This document shows positions 25,157 to 33,932 of a stretch of 64,000 bases of DNA, piece by piece. Numbering within the stretch: position 1 is the first letter of the stretch; the number at the start of each line of letters is the position of its first letter. The notes beneath the pieces were generated by a model, which was not told the DNA's origin, ran no database searches, and saw nothing but the letters and a program-made list of their open reading frames with translations. Made by a program: the position numbers and the translations under genes. The stretch is from Mumia flava. GTDB taxonomy: Bacteria > Actinomycetota > Actinomycetes > Propionibacteriales > Nocardioidaceae. The stretch spans positions 1 through 64,000 of the forward strand of contig NZ_PGEZ01000003.1 of NCBI RefSeq assembly GCF_002797495.1. Reading direction: 5' to 3'.

Positions 25157-26860
25157 TCAGCGGGAGACCGAGACGTTGACGATCGCGGTCACGCCCTCGC
25201 GCACCGACTTCCAGGCGCGCTCGAGGGCCGGGCCGAGGTCCTCGAGGGTCTCGACGGCCTCCCCGTGCATCCCGAAGGGCGCGGTGAAGGCGGACAGCTC
25301 GGGCTGCGTGCTGAGGTCGACACCGAGGAACTCTCCGCTCCCGACGGCCGCACCGTCGGGGTAGAACCGCAGGTGGTTCATCTTCATCGAGCGGTACTCG
25401 CGGTTGTTGAGCACCACGATCAGCAGCGGCAGACCGACGTCCGCGGACGCCTGGAGCGACTGCACGATCGGGTTGTAGAGGAACGCCCCGTCGCCGATCG
25501 TCAGGACGACCGGACGCTCCCGTACGGCGAGCTTGACGCCGAGCGCGACCGCGAGGCCCTGCCCGAGCCCGCCCTGGACGTAGAAGTAGGAGTCCGGAGT
25601 CTCCCGGGCGAGGTGGCGCTGGACGACCCGGCTGTGCGTGATCGTCTCGTCGACGAACGCCGGGTCCTCGTCCGCGGTGAGCTCGCGCAGCGCGACGGCG
25701 ACTGCGACCGGGTCGATCCCGGACGCACCGTCGCGTGCCTTCTCCTCCGCAGCGGTCACCGACGCGACCTCGGCCGTACGGCGGGTCGCGGCCGCCTCGC
25801 GTCGCGCGTCGAGCAGGTCCGCCGCGATCCGGTCACGGCCGCCAGCGGACAGCGTCCGCAGCGTCGCCGCGACCCCGCCCTCGAGGTAGTGCGACGCGTG
25901 CAGCACCTGGTAGACGACGTGCGGCCGCTGCGGCACCTCGTCGATCACCACGACCGTCGCCTTGTCCGGTCGCCGGCTCGGCGGGTAGAACGGCGCCCGG
26001 CAGTTCACGAGCAGCATCAGGTCGGCCTCGGCCATGTACGGCTCGAGGTCGCCGCCCACGTGCAGGGGGTGGGTCCGCGGGAAGTTCGCGCAGACCGCCG
26101 ACCCGGGCTCGACGACCGGGATCCCGAAGGTCTCGGCGAGCTCGACCAGCGCCTCCATCCCGTCCGACTCGCGTCCCGCCGTCTCGGTCACGATCACGGG
26201 ACGCTCCGCCGACAGCAGCAGCGCCAGCACGCGCTCGACGTCCTCGGGCGCACTGACCGTCCCGCCGCGCGGAGCGGTCGGGGTGATCTCGTCCGGCCCC
26301 TCCCACGCCTCGAGCAGGACCTCGAGCGGCACGTTCAGGTACGTCGGCCCGGCCGGGGCCCGCTCGGCGAGCTCCGCGGTCCGGGTCACCATCCCGTACA
26401 GGGTGTGCACGCTGGCGGCCTGGTTCGACCACTTCGTGAACGGCGCCGCCATCATGTGCGGGCCACCGACGACGGAGAGGTTGCGGTACCACTGGCCGCC
26501 CGGATCAGGCCCGGGCCCGTCACCGTACGTCGTGGACTCCGACGACGCGACCACCATCGGCACGCCGGCCAGCAGCGCCCCGTGGATCGCGCACGACCCC
26601 TGGAGCAGCCCCGGCCCGGCGTGCAGCAGCACGCCCTGGGCACGTCGCTTCACCAGGCCGTACCCCGTGGCCATCGCCACCGCGACGGTCTCGTGCGTCA
26701 GGTCCAGGTACGCCGGGGCGGGCACGCCGTCGGCGTGACGGCGGGCGAGGGCCTCCCACACCGGGGCCCACTCCGACCCCGGCGACGAGAAGATGTAGTC
26801 CGATCCGACGGCGTCGAAGGCCGAGACGATCGCCTCGCCGCCGTCACGCGTGCCGCTCAT
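25157..26860 (-). CDS. ThDP-dependent enzyme (acetolactate synthase-like)
   Basis: A 567-residue thiamine-diphosphate enzyme of the acetolactate synthase/benzoylformate decarboxylase superfamily. The catalytic Glu of the pyrimidine domain is in LTHETVAVAMATGYG near residue 57. The cofactor motif GDGAFLYNP...VVLNN lies at about 450-480. The middle domain lacks a clear FAD-binding signature, so true AHAS activity is unlikely. It probably decarboxylates or carboligates a 2-oxo acid. Its gene follows the amidohydrolase gene after seven bases and precedes the Ldh2-type gene, suggesting consecutive steps on the same compound. Confidence 0.82.
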   Translation of the reverse strand: MSGTRDGGEAIVSAFDAVGSDYIFSSPGSEWAPVWEALARRHADGVPAPAYLDLTHETVAVAMATGYGLVKRRAQGVLLHAGPGLLQGSCAIHGALLAGVPMVVASSESTTYGDGPGPDPGGQWYRNLSVVGGPHMMAAPFTKWSNQAASVHTLYGMVTRTAELAERAPAGPTYLNVPLEVLLEAWEGPDEITPTAPRGGTVSAPEDVERVLALLLSAERPVIVTETAGRESDGMEALVELAETFGIPVVEPGSAVCANFPRTHPLHVGGDLEPYMAEADLMLLVNCRAPFYPPSRRPDKATVVVIDEVPQRPHVVYQVLHASHYLEGGVAATLRTLSAGGRDRIAADLLDARREAAATRRTAEVASVTAAEEKARDGASGIDPVAVAVALRELTADEDPAFVDETITHSRVVQRHLARETPDSYFYVQGGLGQGLAVALGVKLAVRERPVVLTIGDGAFLYNPIVQSLQASADVGLPLLIVVLNNREYRSMKMNHLRFYPDGAAVGSGEFLGVDLSTQPELSAFTAPFGMHGEAVETLEDLGPALERAWKSVREGVTAIVNVSVSR

Positions 26861-26867
26861 CGAACGA

Positions 26868-27728
26868 TCAGCCCTCCATCGGCCAGTCGAGGGCCTCGCA
26901 GATGCCCCGACCCATGATCCAGTCGAGCTCGTCCGCGCTGAAGTCGTAGTACTTCGTGAACTGCTCGATCGTGTCGGTCCACGTCAGGCCGTGGCCCATC
27001 AGGCGGGTGATGTCGGTGCCCCAGAAGCAGCGCTCCGGCCCCATCGCGTCGACCATCTGGCGGACGTACTTCTCGATGTTCTTGTTGGGGAACTCCTGGG
27101 TCGAGTAGCCCGGGATCGCCGACACCTTCACGTAGATGTTCGGGTGCACGTGCAGGTCCGCGGTCTCCTGGACCCAGTAGCCGATCGCATCGTCCACGCA
27201 CCTGGCCATGATGCCCATGTGGTCGATGATGATCTTCAGATTCGGGTGCTTCTCCGCGATCTGACCCAGCTCGGCCTTCCAGATCGGCGCGTGCACCATC
27301 GTCGGGATGCCGAGCTTCTCCGCGATCGGCCAGTACCAGTCGTTGGTCCCGTCGATCATCCAGTTGCGGTCCTGCGGCCGGTGGAACGTCAGCCGCGTGC
27401 CCTTGATGTACGGGTTGTCCTTGAACTCGTGCAGCAGCCGCTCCCCCTCCTCGGGGTCGTCCTGCGGCACCCGCGCCATGATCCCGAAACGGCCGTCGTA
27501 CCTCTCGGCGGCCTCGAGCGAGTAGTCGATCCGGTTGCCCTCCCACGACGGCGGCAGGATCAGCGCACGGTTGACGCCGGCCTCGTCCATCAGCGAGACG
27601 GCCTCCTCCGCGAGGAACGCCTCCTCACGGTGGCCGTTCAACCGGATCCGCTCACGGGCGCCGGGCACCCACGGGCGGTCGGGCGTCTCTTCCTTCCAGA
27701 GGTGGATCTGGCTGTCGACGACGAACAT
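26868..27728 (-). CDS. amidohydrolase family 2 protein
   Basis: A 286-residue TIM-barrel amidohydrolase. The usual N-terminal HxH metal pair is reduced to DSQIHLW with only the second His; other probable ligands are the His in MVHAPIW, the His in IIIDHMG and the Asp in FWGTDITRL. The DSQ(V/I)H variant is common in a branch of PF04909 that includes lactone hydrolases and decarboxylases of aromatic pathways. It could open a lactone such as a pyrone dicarboxylate, as LigI does, but this is a guess. AGAAGGAC before ATG 27728 supports the start. A palindrome shared with two other promoters lies about 90 bases upstream. Confidence 0.8.
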   Translation of the reverse strand: MFVVDSQIHLWKEETPDRPWVPGARERIRLNGHREEAFLAEEAVSLMDEAGVNRALILPPSWEGNRIDYSLEAAERYDGRFGIMARVPQDDPEEGERLLHEFKDNPYIKGTRLTFHRPQDRNWMIDGTNDWYWPIAEKLGIPTMVHAPIWKAELGQIAEKHPNLKIIIDHMGIMARCVDDAIGYWVQETADLHVHPNIYVKVSAIPGYSTQEFPNKNIEKYVRQMVDAMGPERCFWGTDITRLMGHGLTWTDTIEQFTKYYDFSADELDWIMGRGICEALDWPMEG

Positions 27729-27816
27729 GCTGTGTCCTTCTCGGTTCGATGACGTACGGATCGGGTGTGGTGACTCACACGCTAGGTGGGTTCGGGCCGC
27801 TTGCGGAGGCCCTGCA

Positions 27817-27826
27817 GTGCAAGCAC
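27817..27826. promoter_or_regulatory. shared palindrome GTGCAAGCAC, copy 1
   Basis: A perfect 10-bp arm pair GTGC-AA-GCAC upstream of the amidohydrolase gene. The reverse complement GTGCTTGCAC matches TTGCTTGCAC before the aldehyde dehydrogenase (30663) and extradiol dioxygenase (37350) genes. Confidence 0.4.
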
Positions 27827-27860
27827 TAGTTGCGCGCAGCGCACGGCCCGGCGCGTCTCC

Positions 27861-29060
27861 TCAGGCGCCCAGGTCGAGCCGGTCGACCACGTGCTCGGCG
27901 ATCGCCAGGCTGGACGTCGCCGCAGGTGAGGGGGCGTTTCTCACACTCGTGACGCCGTCGGACCGGTGGATCACGAAGTCGTCGACGAGCGACCCGTCGC
28001 GCTCCAGCGCCTGGGCCCGCAGGCCCAGGCCCGTCCGCCGGACGTCGGCGGCTCCGATGGACGGGACGTAGCGCTGAGCGGAGCTCATGTAGGCGCGCTT
28101 CGACAGCACGCCGCGGATCTCGGTGAACCCGGTCCGCCAGTGCTGCCCGGCGAACCGCCAGAAGCCGGGCCACGCCAGGGTGTTGCCCAGGTCGCGGGGA
28201 CGCAGCGACGCCCGGCCGTACGCCCGGCGGCTGCCCGCGAGGAAGGCATTCGGGCCGACCTCGAGCTCGCCCGTGACCCGGCGGGTGAAGTGCACGCCGA
28301 GGAAGGGGTAGCGCGGGTCCGGCACCGGGTAGATCATCCCGCGGACCAGCTCCTGCTTCGCCGGCGCGACCGTCATGTACTCGCCGCGGAACGGCACGAT
28401 CCGCGGCGACGGCGGTCCACCGACGAGCCGTCCCAGCCGGTCGGACTCCAGCCCGCCGCACACGACCAGGTGGTCGACGCGGTGGTGCTGCCCGGCCGCA
28501 GTGACGTCGATCCCGCCGACCGTGCGCTCGACGGCGGTGACCTCCGTGGAGACCAGGATCGTCCCGCCGGACTCCTCGATCCGACGGCCGAGCGCCTGCG
28601 CGACGCCCACGTAGTCCGTGATCGCGGTCTTCGGCGAGTGCAGGGCGGCGACCCCGGCGGCGTACGGCTCGATCTCGGTGATCTCGCGACCGTCGACGCG
28701 CCGCAGCCCGGGGACCCCGTTCTCGTGCGCGGTCTTCTCCAGCGCCTCGAACCGCCCCATCTCGGAGGGGTCGACCGCGACCACCAGCTTGCCGCACTCG
28801 TCGTACGCGACCGCGTGCTCCGCGCAGAAGTCCTGCAGCAGGCCGCGCCCGCGGGTGCACAGCCGCGCCTTGAGGCTGCCCGGCTTGTAGTACAGGCCGG
28901 CGTGGACGACACCGGAGTTGTGGCCTGTCTGGTGAGCGGCGAGGCGGTCCTCCCGCTCGAAGACGACGATCCGGTCCCCCGGCCGCCGGTGCGCGATCTC
29001 GCGTCCGATCGCCAGCCCGACGATCCCTCCCCCGACGATGCCGATCGTGCGGTCGGTCAA
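27861..29060 (-). CDS. lhgO: L-2-hydroxyglutarate oxidase-like FAD oxidoreductase (LhgO)
   Basis: A 399-residue DAO-family flavoprotein with strong LhgO similarity. The FAD site reads VGGGIVGLAIGREI at residues 9-22, followed by the LhgO signature QTGHNSGVVHAGLYYKPGSLK and later PFRGEYM and YPFLGVHFTR. LhgO passes electrons from L-2-hydroxyglutarate to the quinone pool. The TTG start at 29060 is decided by AGGAGGAC directly upstream. It lies 45 bases after an aldehyde dehydrogenase gene and before an amidohydrolase gene, so it may act on a hydroxy acid of that pathway instead of hydroxyglutarate. Confidence 0.85.
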   Translation of the reverse strand: MTDRTIGIVGGGIVGLAIGREIAHRRPGDRIVVFEREDRLAAHQTGHNSGVVHAGLYYKPGSLKARLCTRGRGLLQDFCAEHAVAYDECGKLVVAVDPSEMGRFEALEKTAHENGVPGLRRVDGREITEIEPYAAGVAALHSPKTAITDYVGVAQALGRRIEESGGTILVSTEVTAVERTVGGIDVTAAGQHHRVDHLVVCGGLESDRLGRLVGGPPSPRIVPFRGEYMTVAPAKQELVRGMIYPVPDPRYPFLGVHFTRRVTGELEVGPNAFLAGSRRAYGRASLRPRDLGNTLAWPGFWRFAGQHWRTGFTEIRGVLSKRAYMSSAQRYVPSIGAADVRRTGLGLRAQALERDGSLVDDFVIHRSDGVTSVRNAPSPAATSSLAIAEHVVDRLDLGA

Positions 29061-29105
29061 CGTACGTCCTCCTTCGTCGTGCCGCGTTCGTGTGGGCCGA
29101 CCGGC

Positions 29106-30557
29106 TCAGTCCACGAGGTGGATCGCGACGGCCTTGACCCGGGTGTAGAAGCGCAGTGCTTCCTCACCCTGCTCCTTGAAGGGTGACCCGGACTGCCGGA
29201 ACCCGCCGAACGGGTGGTGCACGTCCCAGCCGGACGTGGCCGTGTTGACGGCGACCTGGCCGCACTCGGCCTCGTCCACGAAGCGGTACGCCGAGGTCAG
29301 GCTCTGGGTGTAGATCGCGGCGGCGAGGCCGAAGTCGGAGTCGTTCACGGAGGCGATCGCCTCCTCCAGCCCGTCGACGGCCATCACGGCGACGACCGGA
29401 CCGAACACCTCCTCGCGCCAGATCGTCATCGCCGGCGTGACGTCGGCGACCAGCGTCGGCGCGACGTAGCAGCCGTGGGCGAGATCGCCGGTCGGGACGG
29501 TGCCGCCGGTGACGACCGTCGCGCCCTCGTCGGCGGCCTGGCGGACGTAGCCGAGCACGGAGTCGCGATGGCTGGTGCTGACGAGCGGTCCCATCGCGGT
29601 CCCGTCGGCGTCGGGAGCGCCGACCTGGAGCGACTCGAGGCGCGCGGCCAGCCGCTTCACGACGTCGTCGTGGACCTGACGGTCGACGATCACCCGGCTC
29701 GTGGCCGTGCAGCGCTGGCCCGCCTGCCCGAACGACGCGGCGACGAGCCCGGCGACGGCGTGATCGAGGTCGGCGTCCGCGAGCACCACGGACGCGTTCT
29801 TGCCGCCGAGCTCACCCTGGAAGCGCACGTTGCGCCGCGCCGCGCGTACGCGGAGCTCCTCGCCGACCGCGTTGCCGCCGGTGAAGGTGACCGCCGCGAC
29901 CCGCGCATCGTCGAGCAGCGCGTCGGAGATCTGAGACGTCCGGCCCGTCACGACGTTCAGCACGCCGGCGGGGAGGCCCGCGTCGTGCAGCGCACGCGCC
30001 AGGTGCATCCCGGACAGCGGGGTCTCGGTGGCCGGCTTGAGCACGGCGGTGTTGCCGACGATCAGGGCGGGGGCGAGCTTGCGGGCCGGGGTGAGCAGCG
30101 GGTCGTTCCACGGCGTGATCGCCAGCACGACGCCGATCGGCTCGCGCTGGTAGCTCGCGCGGGTGCCGGGGCGCACGTCGTTCAGCAGCGCGCCGTACGC
30201 CTCGCGCGCCTGCCCCGCGTAGTACTCGAGGAAGTCCGCGGCCTTGAGCGCCTCACCGGTCGCCTCGGCGGTCGTCTTGCCGTTCTCGGCGACGATGTCG
30301 GCGGCGATCGCGTCCGCCCGCTCGCGCAGCAGCGCGGCCGCCGCCCGGAAGATCTCGGCCCGGCGGAACGGCGAGGTCCGCCGCCAGCCGGCGAACGCCT
30401 CCGCGGCCGCGTCGTACGTCGCGGTCACGTCGGCGGGCGTCAGCGCCGGGACCTGCGCGACCGTCACCCGCACGTCGGCCGGGCTGAGGACGTCGAGCCA
30501 CGACCCGGCCCCGATCCACCGGCCTCCCGACAGCGTCTCGACCTGCTCCACGACCAC
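29106..30557 (-). CDS. NAD(P)-dependent aldehyde dehydrogenase
   Basis: A 483-residue aldehyde dehydrogenase. It has the catalytic Glu in FQGELGGKN, the catalytic Cys in GQRCTATSR, the nucleotide-site segment ITPWNDP and the terminal PFGGFRQSG. The substrate is a small semialdehyde or aromatic aldehyde; ketoglutarate-semialdehyde and benzaldehyde types are closest by look. GTG 30557 is chosen because AGGAGGAGACGAC directly precedes it; the open frame runs on upstream but has no homology. It diverges from an ABM-domain gene, and the shared palindrome lies in the gap between them. It is likely the first gene of the group running down to 23.2 kb. Confidence 0.87.
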   Translation of the reverse strand: MVVEQVETLSGGRWIGAGSWLDVLSPADVRVTVAQVPALTPADVTATYDAAAEAFAGWRRTSPFRRAEIFRAAAALLRERADAIAADIVAENGKTTAEATGEALKAADFLEYYAGQAREAYGALLNDVRPGTRASYQREPIGVVLAITPWNDPLLTPARKLAPALIVGNTAVLKPATETPLSGMHLARALHDAGLPAGVLNVVTGRTSQISDALLDDARVAAVTFTGGNAVGEELRVRAARRNVRFQGELGGKNASVVLADADLDHAVAGLVAASFGQAGQRCTATSRVIVDRQVHDDVVKRLAARLESLQVGAPDADGTAMGPLVSTSHRDSVLGYVRQAADEGATVVTGGTVPTGDLAHGCYVAPTLVADVTPAMTIWREEVFGPVVAVMAVDGLEEAIASVNDSDFGLAAAIYTQSLTSAYRFVDEAECGQVAVNTATSGWDVHHPFGGFRQSGSPFKEQGEEALRFYTRVKAVAIHLVD

Positions 30558-30662
30558 GTCGTCTCCTCCTCGGCTCGGCGCTCTGACGGCACGGCGCTCC
30601 ACCGTGCCGCTGCGAACGTAGGCGCCATCCGGGGGCCGCGACCAGCCGTACGGAGGCATCCA

Positions 30663-30672
30663 TTGCTTGCAC
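30663..30672. promoter_or_regulatory. shared motif TTGCTTGCAC, copy 2
   Basis: It lies in the divergent gap between the aldehyde dehydrogenase and ABM genes. With flanks it reads CATCCATTGCTTGCACG, nearly the same as the copy at 37350 (CATCCCTTGCTTGCACG). Confidence 0.45.
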
Positions 30673-30752
30673 GGTCCGTGGCCCTCGGGCCCTCCCGTCC
30701 GCCGTCGTGCCCTGGTGGGATGGGCAGGACCGATCGAACCGGAGGAGACCCC

Positions 30753-31040
30753 GTGAGCTACGCCGTCGTTGCCCGCTACGTGTGCAGGCCCGAGGACGCG
30801 GACGACATCCGTGCCGCGCTGCTCGAGATGCGCAAGCACACCCTCGCCGAGCCGGCGAACCGCGCGTACGTCGTGCACGAGGTGGCCGACGCCGACGCGG
30901 CGTTCCTGCTGTACGAGGTGTACGACGACGAAGCCGGGTTCCAGGCGCACGCGGCCAGTCCGCACTTCGAGCGCCTGATCGCGGGCCGGGTCCGGCCCAA
31001 GCTGCTCGACCGGAGGGTCGACTTCGCCCACGTGCTCTGA
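30753..31040 (+). CDS. antibiotic biosynthesis monooxygenase (ABM) domain protein
   Basis: A 95-residue ferredoxin-fold protein of the ABM/YgiN type. It contains TLAEPANRAYVVHEV, VYDDEAGFQAHAASPHF, typical of the family. Members form dimers and include quinol monooxygenases acting without cofactor and heme-degrading enzymes. GGAGGAGACC precedes the GTG start. Its stop converges with the MetE-like gene after 26 bases. It might oxidise a polyphenol or quinol in the nearby pathways; there is no direct evidence. Confidence 0.82.
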   Translation: MSYAVVARYVCRPEDADDIRAALLEMRKHTLAEPANRAYVVHEVADADAAFLLYEVYDDEAGFQAHAASPHFERLIAGRVRPKLLDRRVDFAHVL

Positions 31041-31066
31041 CGGGTCGACCGTCCGGTCGTCGGCGT

Positions 31067-32140
31067 CTACAGCTCGTTGCCCCAGAAGTAGCGGGCCGTC
31101 ATCTCCACGAGCTCGAGCTTGTCGTGCTCGGTCTCGCGGGGGGTCCCGGGGACTGCGTGGAAGCCGCCGTTCGTGGCGACCGCGATGTCGTCGATGTCGA
31201 GGAGCTCGGCGGCCTCGTCGATCCGGGCGACCAGGTCGTCGACGTCCTCGAGCGCGGGATCGGACACGTCGACGACACCGAGCGAGACGACGAGCCCGTC
31301 GGGCACGACCTCGAGCGGGAACCGCTGCTCGGCCGCCGCCGGGTAGTCGACGCAGATCCGGTCGTACGGCTGGGCGCCGAGGAACGCCTCGACCGCCGCC
31401 ACGTCCCACGGGCCCGTGGCCGCACCGGCGCTGGTCAGGTCGAGCCCGACTCGGAACTCCTCCGGCACCGCCCCCAGGTCCGCGATCGCGGCGGCGTCCG
31501 CCTCGACCATCGCGGCGACCGCCTTGTCGAGATCGATCCCGAGTGCGGCAGCACGCTCGCGGCCCCCGACGGTGAGCAGGAACGCCAGCGCGGGGTTGCG
31601 CAGCAGCACGAGCGTGACGCCGTCGGCGGCGAGCGCACGCACCTCTCCCCCGATGATCGCCGCGAGCGATGCCCCGGCGTCGGTCTGGAGGTCTTCGGAG
31701 GCGCACAACGCCGCGACGTACCCCGGCGACGGCAGCGCGATCATCGTCGAGCGCTCCGTCAGCGCGCCGAGCCGCGCGCCCTCGGCCGCCGCGATCCGAC
31801 CGGACGCCGTCGGCACCGCGGTCAGCGGGCGTACCTCCGGCGCGTGCGCGGGCCCGACGAGCTGCGCGAGGGGCGACGGGTCGGACGGCTCGCCGAACCC
31901 GTCGACGCCGTCGTAGACCACCGCCAGGTCGTGCCCCCTGCCGTGCTCGCCGTCGCTGAGCGCCAGCAGGCCGAGGCGCCGCTGCCGTACGAAGGAGTCC
32001 GCGACCGCCTCGTCGACCGCTGCTGCGAGGTCGGCGTCGTCGAGCTCGCCGGCCGCGTGCCGGCGGAGCGCGTCGACGAGCGCCGGAGGCGGGACGAGGC
32101 TGGCGTGGTGGTCGATGTGGTACTTGAAGTCGTCAGCCAT
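31067..32140 (-). CDS. MetE C-terminal-domain-like protein
   Basis: A 357-residue TIM-barrel protein resembling the C-terminal half of cobalamin-independent methionine synthase and the epoxyalkane:coenzyme M transferase group. Recognisable segments are HHASLVPPPALVDAL and YDRICVDYP. The conserved zinc Cys near the end is not seen: the place where MetE has a Cys-Gly loop reads TNGGFHAVPG. Many actinobacterial catabolic clusters carry such proteins, with no proven reaction. It is the last gene of the seven-gene minus-strand meta-cleavage unit, six bases after the GlcG/HbpS-like gene. A methyl-transfer role, for example in O-demethylation, is possible but unsupported given the missing ligand. 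Confidence 0.7.
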   Translation of the reverse strand: MADDFKYHIDHHASLVPPPALVDALRRHAAGELDDADLAAAVDEAVADSFVRQRRLGLLALSDGEHGRGHDLAVVYDGVDGFGEPSDPSPLAQLVGPAHAPEVRPLTAVPTASGRIAAAEGARLGALTERSTMIALPSPGYVAALCASEDLQTDAGASLAAIIGGEVRALAADGVTLVLLRNPALAFLLTVGGRERAAALGIDLDKAVAAMVEADAAAIADLGAVPEEFRVGLDLTSAGAATGPWDVAAVEAFLGAQPYDRICVDYPAAAEQRFPLEVVPDGLVVSLGVVDVSDPALEDVDDLVARIDEAAELLDIDDIAVATNGGFHAVPGTPRETEHDKLELVEMTARYFWGNEL

Positions 32141-32146
32141 CGCGGC

Positions 32147-32605
32147 TCAGCCCTTCGCCGCCGGCGTGCCCCAGGCGGGGAACTCCAGCTCGTAGCCGAG
32201 CTCGGCGAGCACCTCGTCGCAGATCTCCTGGTCCTCCGCCGCGGTCCCGCCGGAGACGCCGAGACCGCCGAGGATCGCGCCGTCGCGCTTGACGGTCATC
32301 CCGCCGTCGGTGGCGACGATCGGCTGCGTGGCGTGCTCGGTGAGCGAGGCGAAGAAGACCGGGTTGGACTCCTGCCACTTCTTCAACATCTTCGTCGGCC
32401 GCTGCATGATCGCGGCCGAGTACGCCTTCGAGTGCGCGATGCTCGGCGTCAGCGGCCGCGCCCCCTCGGAGCGCTTGACGACGAGCACGAACCCGCCCGC
32501 GTCGACGACGGCGACCGACAGCGCCTTCCCGAGCTTCGCGCCGCGCTCCAACGCAGCGGTGACGATCTGCTCGGCCTCGGTGAGACCCAGACCCAGTGCA
32601 GTCAT
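32147..32605 (-). CDS. GlcG/HbpS-family protein (DUF336)
   Basis: A 152-residue protein of the GlcG/HbpS/PduO-C family. The signature VAVVDAGGFVLVVKRSEGA and the C-terminal GAILGGLGVSGGTAAEDQ are clear. Family members bind heme, corrinoid-related ligands or sense redox state, and often sit in catabolic operons with no known step. ATG 32605 overlaps the stop of the alpha/beta hydrolase gene. No secretion signal is present, unlike HbpS of Streptomyces. Confidence 0.85.
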   Translation of the reverse strand: MTALGLGLTEAEQIVTAALERGAKLGKALSVAVVDAGGFVLVVKRSEGARPLTPSIAHSKAYSAAIMQRPTKMLKKWQESNPVFFASLTEHATQPIVATDGGMTVKRDGAILGGLGVSGGTAAEDQEICDEVLAELGYELEFPAWGTPAAKG

Positions 32606-33480
32606 GCGACGACCTCCGTGGTGGTGAAGACGTTCTCGAGGAACCGCTCGAGGGCGGCGTTGAACAGCTCCGGCGCCTCCCAGTACAGGGAGTGCGGAGC
32701 ACCGGGCACGAGCTCGACGTGCGCGTCGGGCAGCAGGGACGCGGCCGTACGGATCGTCTCGGTCGACAGGACCGCGTCGAGCTCCCCGGACAGCAGGCAC
32801 AGCGGGAGCCGTACGGCGCGGAGCGCGTCGACCGTCGGCCCGTCGGTGTTGAGGTGGCGCAGGTCGGCCATCCCCGCGTCGTTGAACGTGCCGAGCTGGC
32901 GGAAGAGGAACGTCTTCGCCGGATCGGCCTCGCGGAACGCCGGGGTCAGCAGCCGGTCGAGCACCGGGATCGCGTCGGCGGCGGCGCGGTCGATGCGCAC
33001 GCGCTCGGCGAGGTCCGGGTGGTCGATCCCGCCCAGCGACGCGGCCAGCACGACGCCGGCAACCAGCTCGGACCGCTCGGTCTCGTCGAGCATCATCGCG
33101 GCCCGCAGCGCAGCGGCCGCACCGACCGACTGGCCGACGAGCACCGCCGGGCCGATCCCGGTCGCGCGCAGCGCCGGGTCGCGCAGCACGGCGACGATGT
33201 CCTGCGCCGTGCCCTCGGAGTCGACCGTGCCGTCCGGCGCGGTCACCGTGTCCGAGCGGCCGAAGCCCCGCAGGTCGAGGGTGATCAGCGAGTAGCGCCC
33301 GCGCAGTGCCGGCACCTGCTGCCACCACGCGGCATGGTGACCGCCGGACCCGTGCACGAACAGCACGGCCGGCGGCGGGGTGTCGCCGGCGCCGGCGGCC
33401 AGCCCGTGGGCCTCGTAGTAGATCTGCGTGCCGTCGGCAGCCGTGGCGTACCGGGCCAGGTGCTTCACGCGCTCGGTCAC
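32602..33480 (-). CDS. alpha/beta hydrolase (meta-cleavage-product hydrolase-like)
   Basis: A 292-residue alpha/beta hydrolase. It has the oxyanion segment LFVHGSGGHHAAW, the nucleophile elbow VGQSVGAAAAL, an Asp in LSGELDAV and a His in PGAPHSLYW. In a cluster with an extradiol dioxygenase it most likely hydrolyses the C-C bond of a ring-fission product, as BphD or MhpC do, although an ester substrate is possible. The GTG start at 33480 overlaps the preceding VOC stop and its own stop overlaps the GlcG/HbpS-like gene. Confidence 0.82.
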   Translation of the reverse strand: MTERVKHLARYATAADGTQIYYEAHGLAAGAGDTPPPAVLFVHGSGGHHAAWWQQVPALRGRYSLITLDLRGFGRSDTVTAPDGTVDSEGTAQDIVAVLRDPALRATGIGPAVLVGQSVGAAAALRAAMMLDETERSELVAGVVLAASLGGIDHPDLAERVRIDRAAADAIPVLDRLLTPAFREADPAKTFLFRQLGTFNDAGMADLRHLNTDGPTVDALRAVRLPLCLLSGELDAVLSTETIRTAASLLPDAHVELVPGAPHSLYWEAPELFNAALERFLENVFTTTEVVA

Positions 33481-33932
33481 AGCTGGGCCCTCGCCTCGTC
33501 GGCGCTGTTGGCGCCGCGCCGGACCTTGGCCTTCTCCGCGTGGCGCTCCACCGGAGGCGCACCACCGGGCCGCTTCTCGTGGTAGACCAGCTCGATCATC
33601 GTGTGGTCGGGGTCGTGGATGTAGCAGAACAGCGAGCGGTTCTCGGGGCGCGACGTGATCCGGGTGTGCCGGACCCCGACCTCCTCGAGGTGGTCCATGA
33701 ACTCGTCCCAGTTCTCGATCTCGACCGCGAAGTGGTACGGCGCCATCCGGTCCATCGTCTCGACCGGGGTGAAGTGCAGGTCGAAGTTGCCGCGCGTCAT
33801 CAGCACGACCTTCGTGTTGCTCTTCGGGGTGATCGCCTTCAGCCCGAAGACCTTCCCGTACCACTCCTTGGTGCGCTCGGGATCGGTCGTCGGGAAGTTG
33901 ACGTGGTGGATGTAGGCCGGTGCGTTGCTCAC
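33477..33932 (-). CDS. small single-domain VOC (glyoxalase/dioxygenase-fold) protein
   Basis: A 151-residue vicinal-oxygen-chelate protein. It reads YIHHVNFPTTDPERTKEWY, then APYHFAVEIENWDEF and HTMIELVYHE, giving candidate metal ligands His, His and Glu. It is one module pair, about half the size of a catechol dioxygenase. It may be an isomerase, lyase or single-module dioxygenase working with the larger VOC enzyme of the operon. GTG 33932 overlaps the preceding FAH-family stop. A basic tail follows residue 125. Confidence 0.82.
   Translation of the reverse strand: MSNAPAYIHHVNFPTTDPERTKEWYGKVFGLKAITPKSNTKVVLMTRGNFDLHFTPVETMDRMAPYHFAVEIENWDEFMDHLEEVGVRHTRITSRPENRSLFCYIHDPDHTMIELVYHEKRPGGAPPVERHAEKAKVRRGANSADEARAQL

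Noticed and set aside
25157-26860. Acetohydroxyacid synthase of branched-chain amino acid synthesis
   Set aside because: No regulatory subunit or ilv genes are nearby and no FAD signature is evident; catabolic context fits a different ThDP enzyme.
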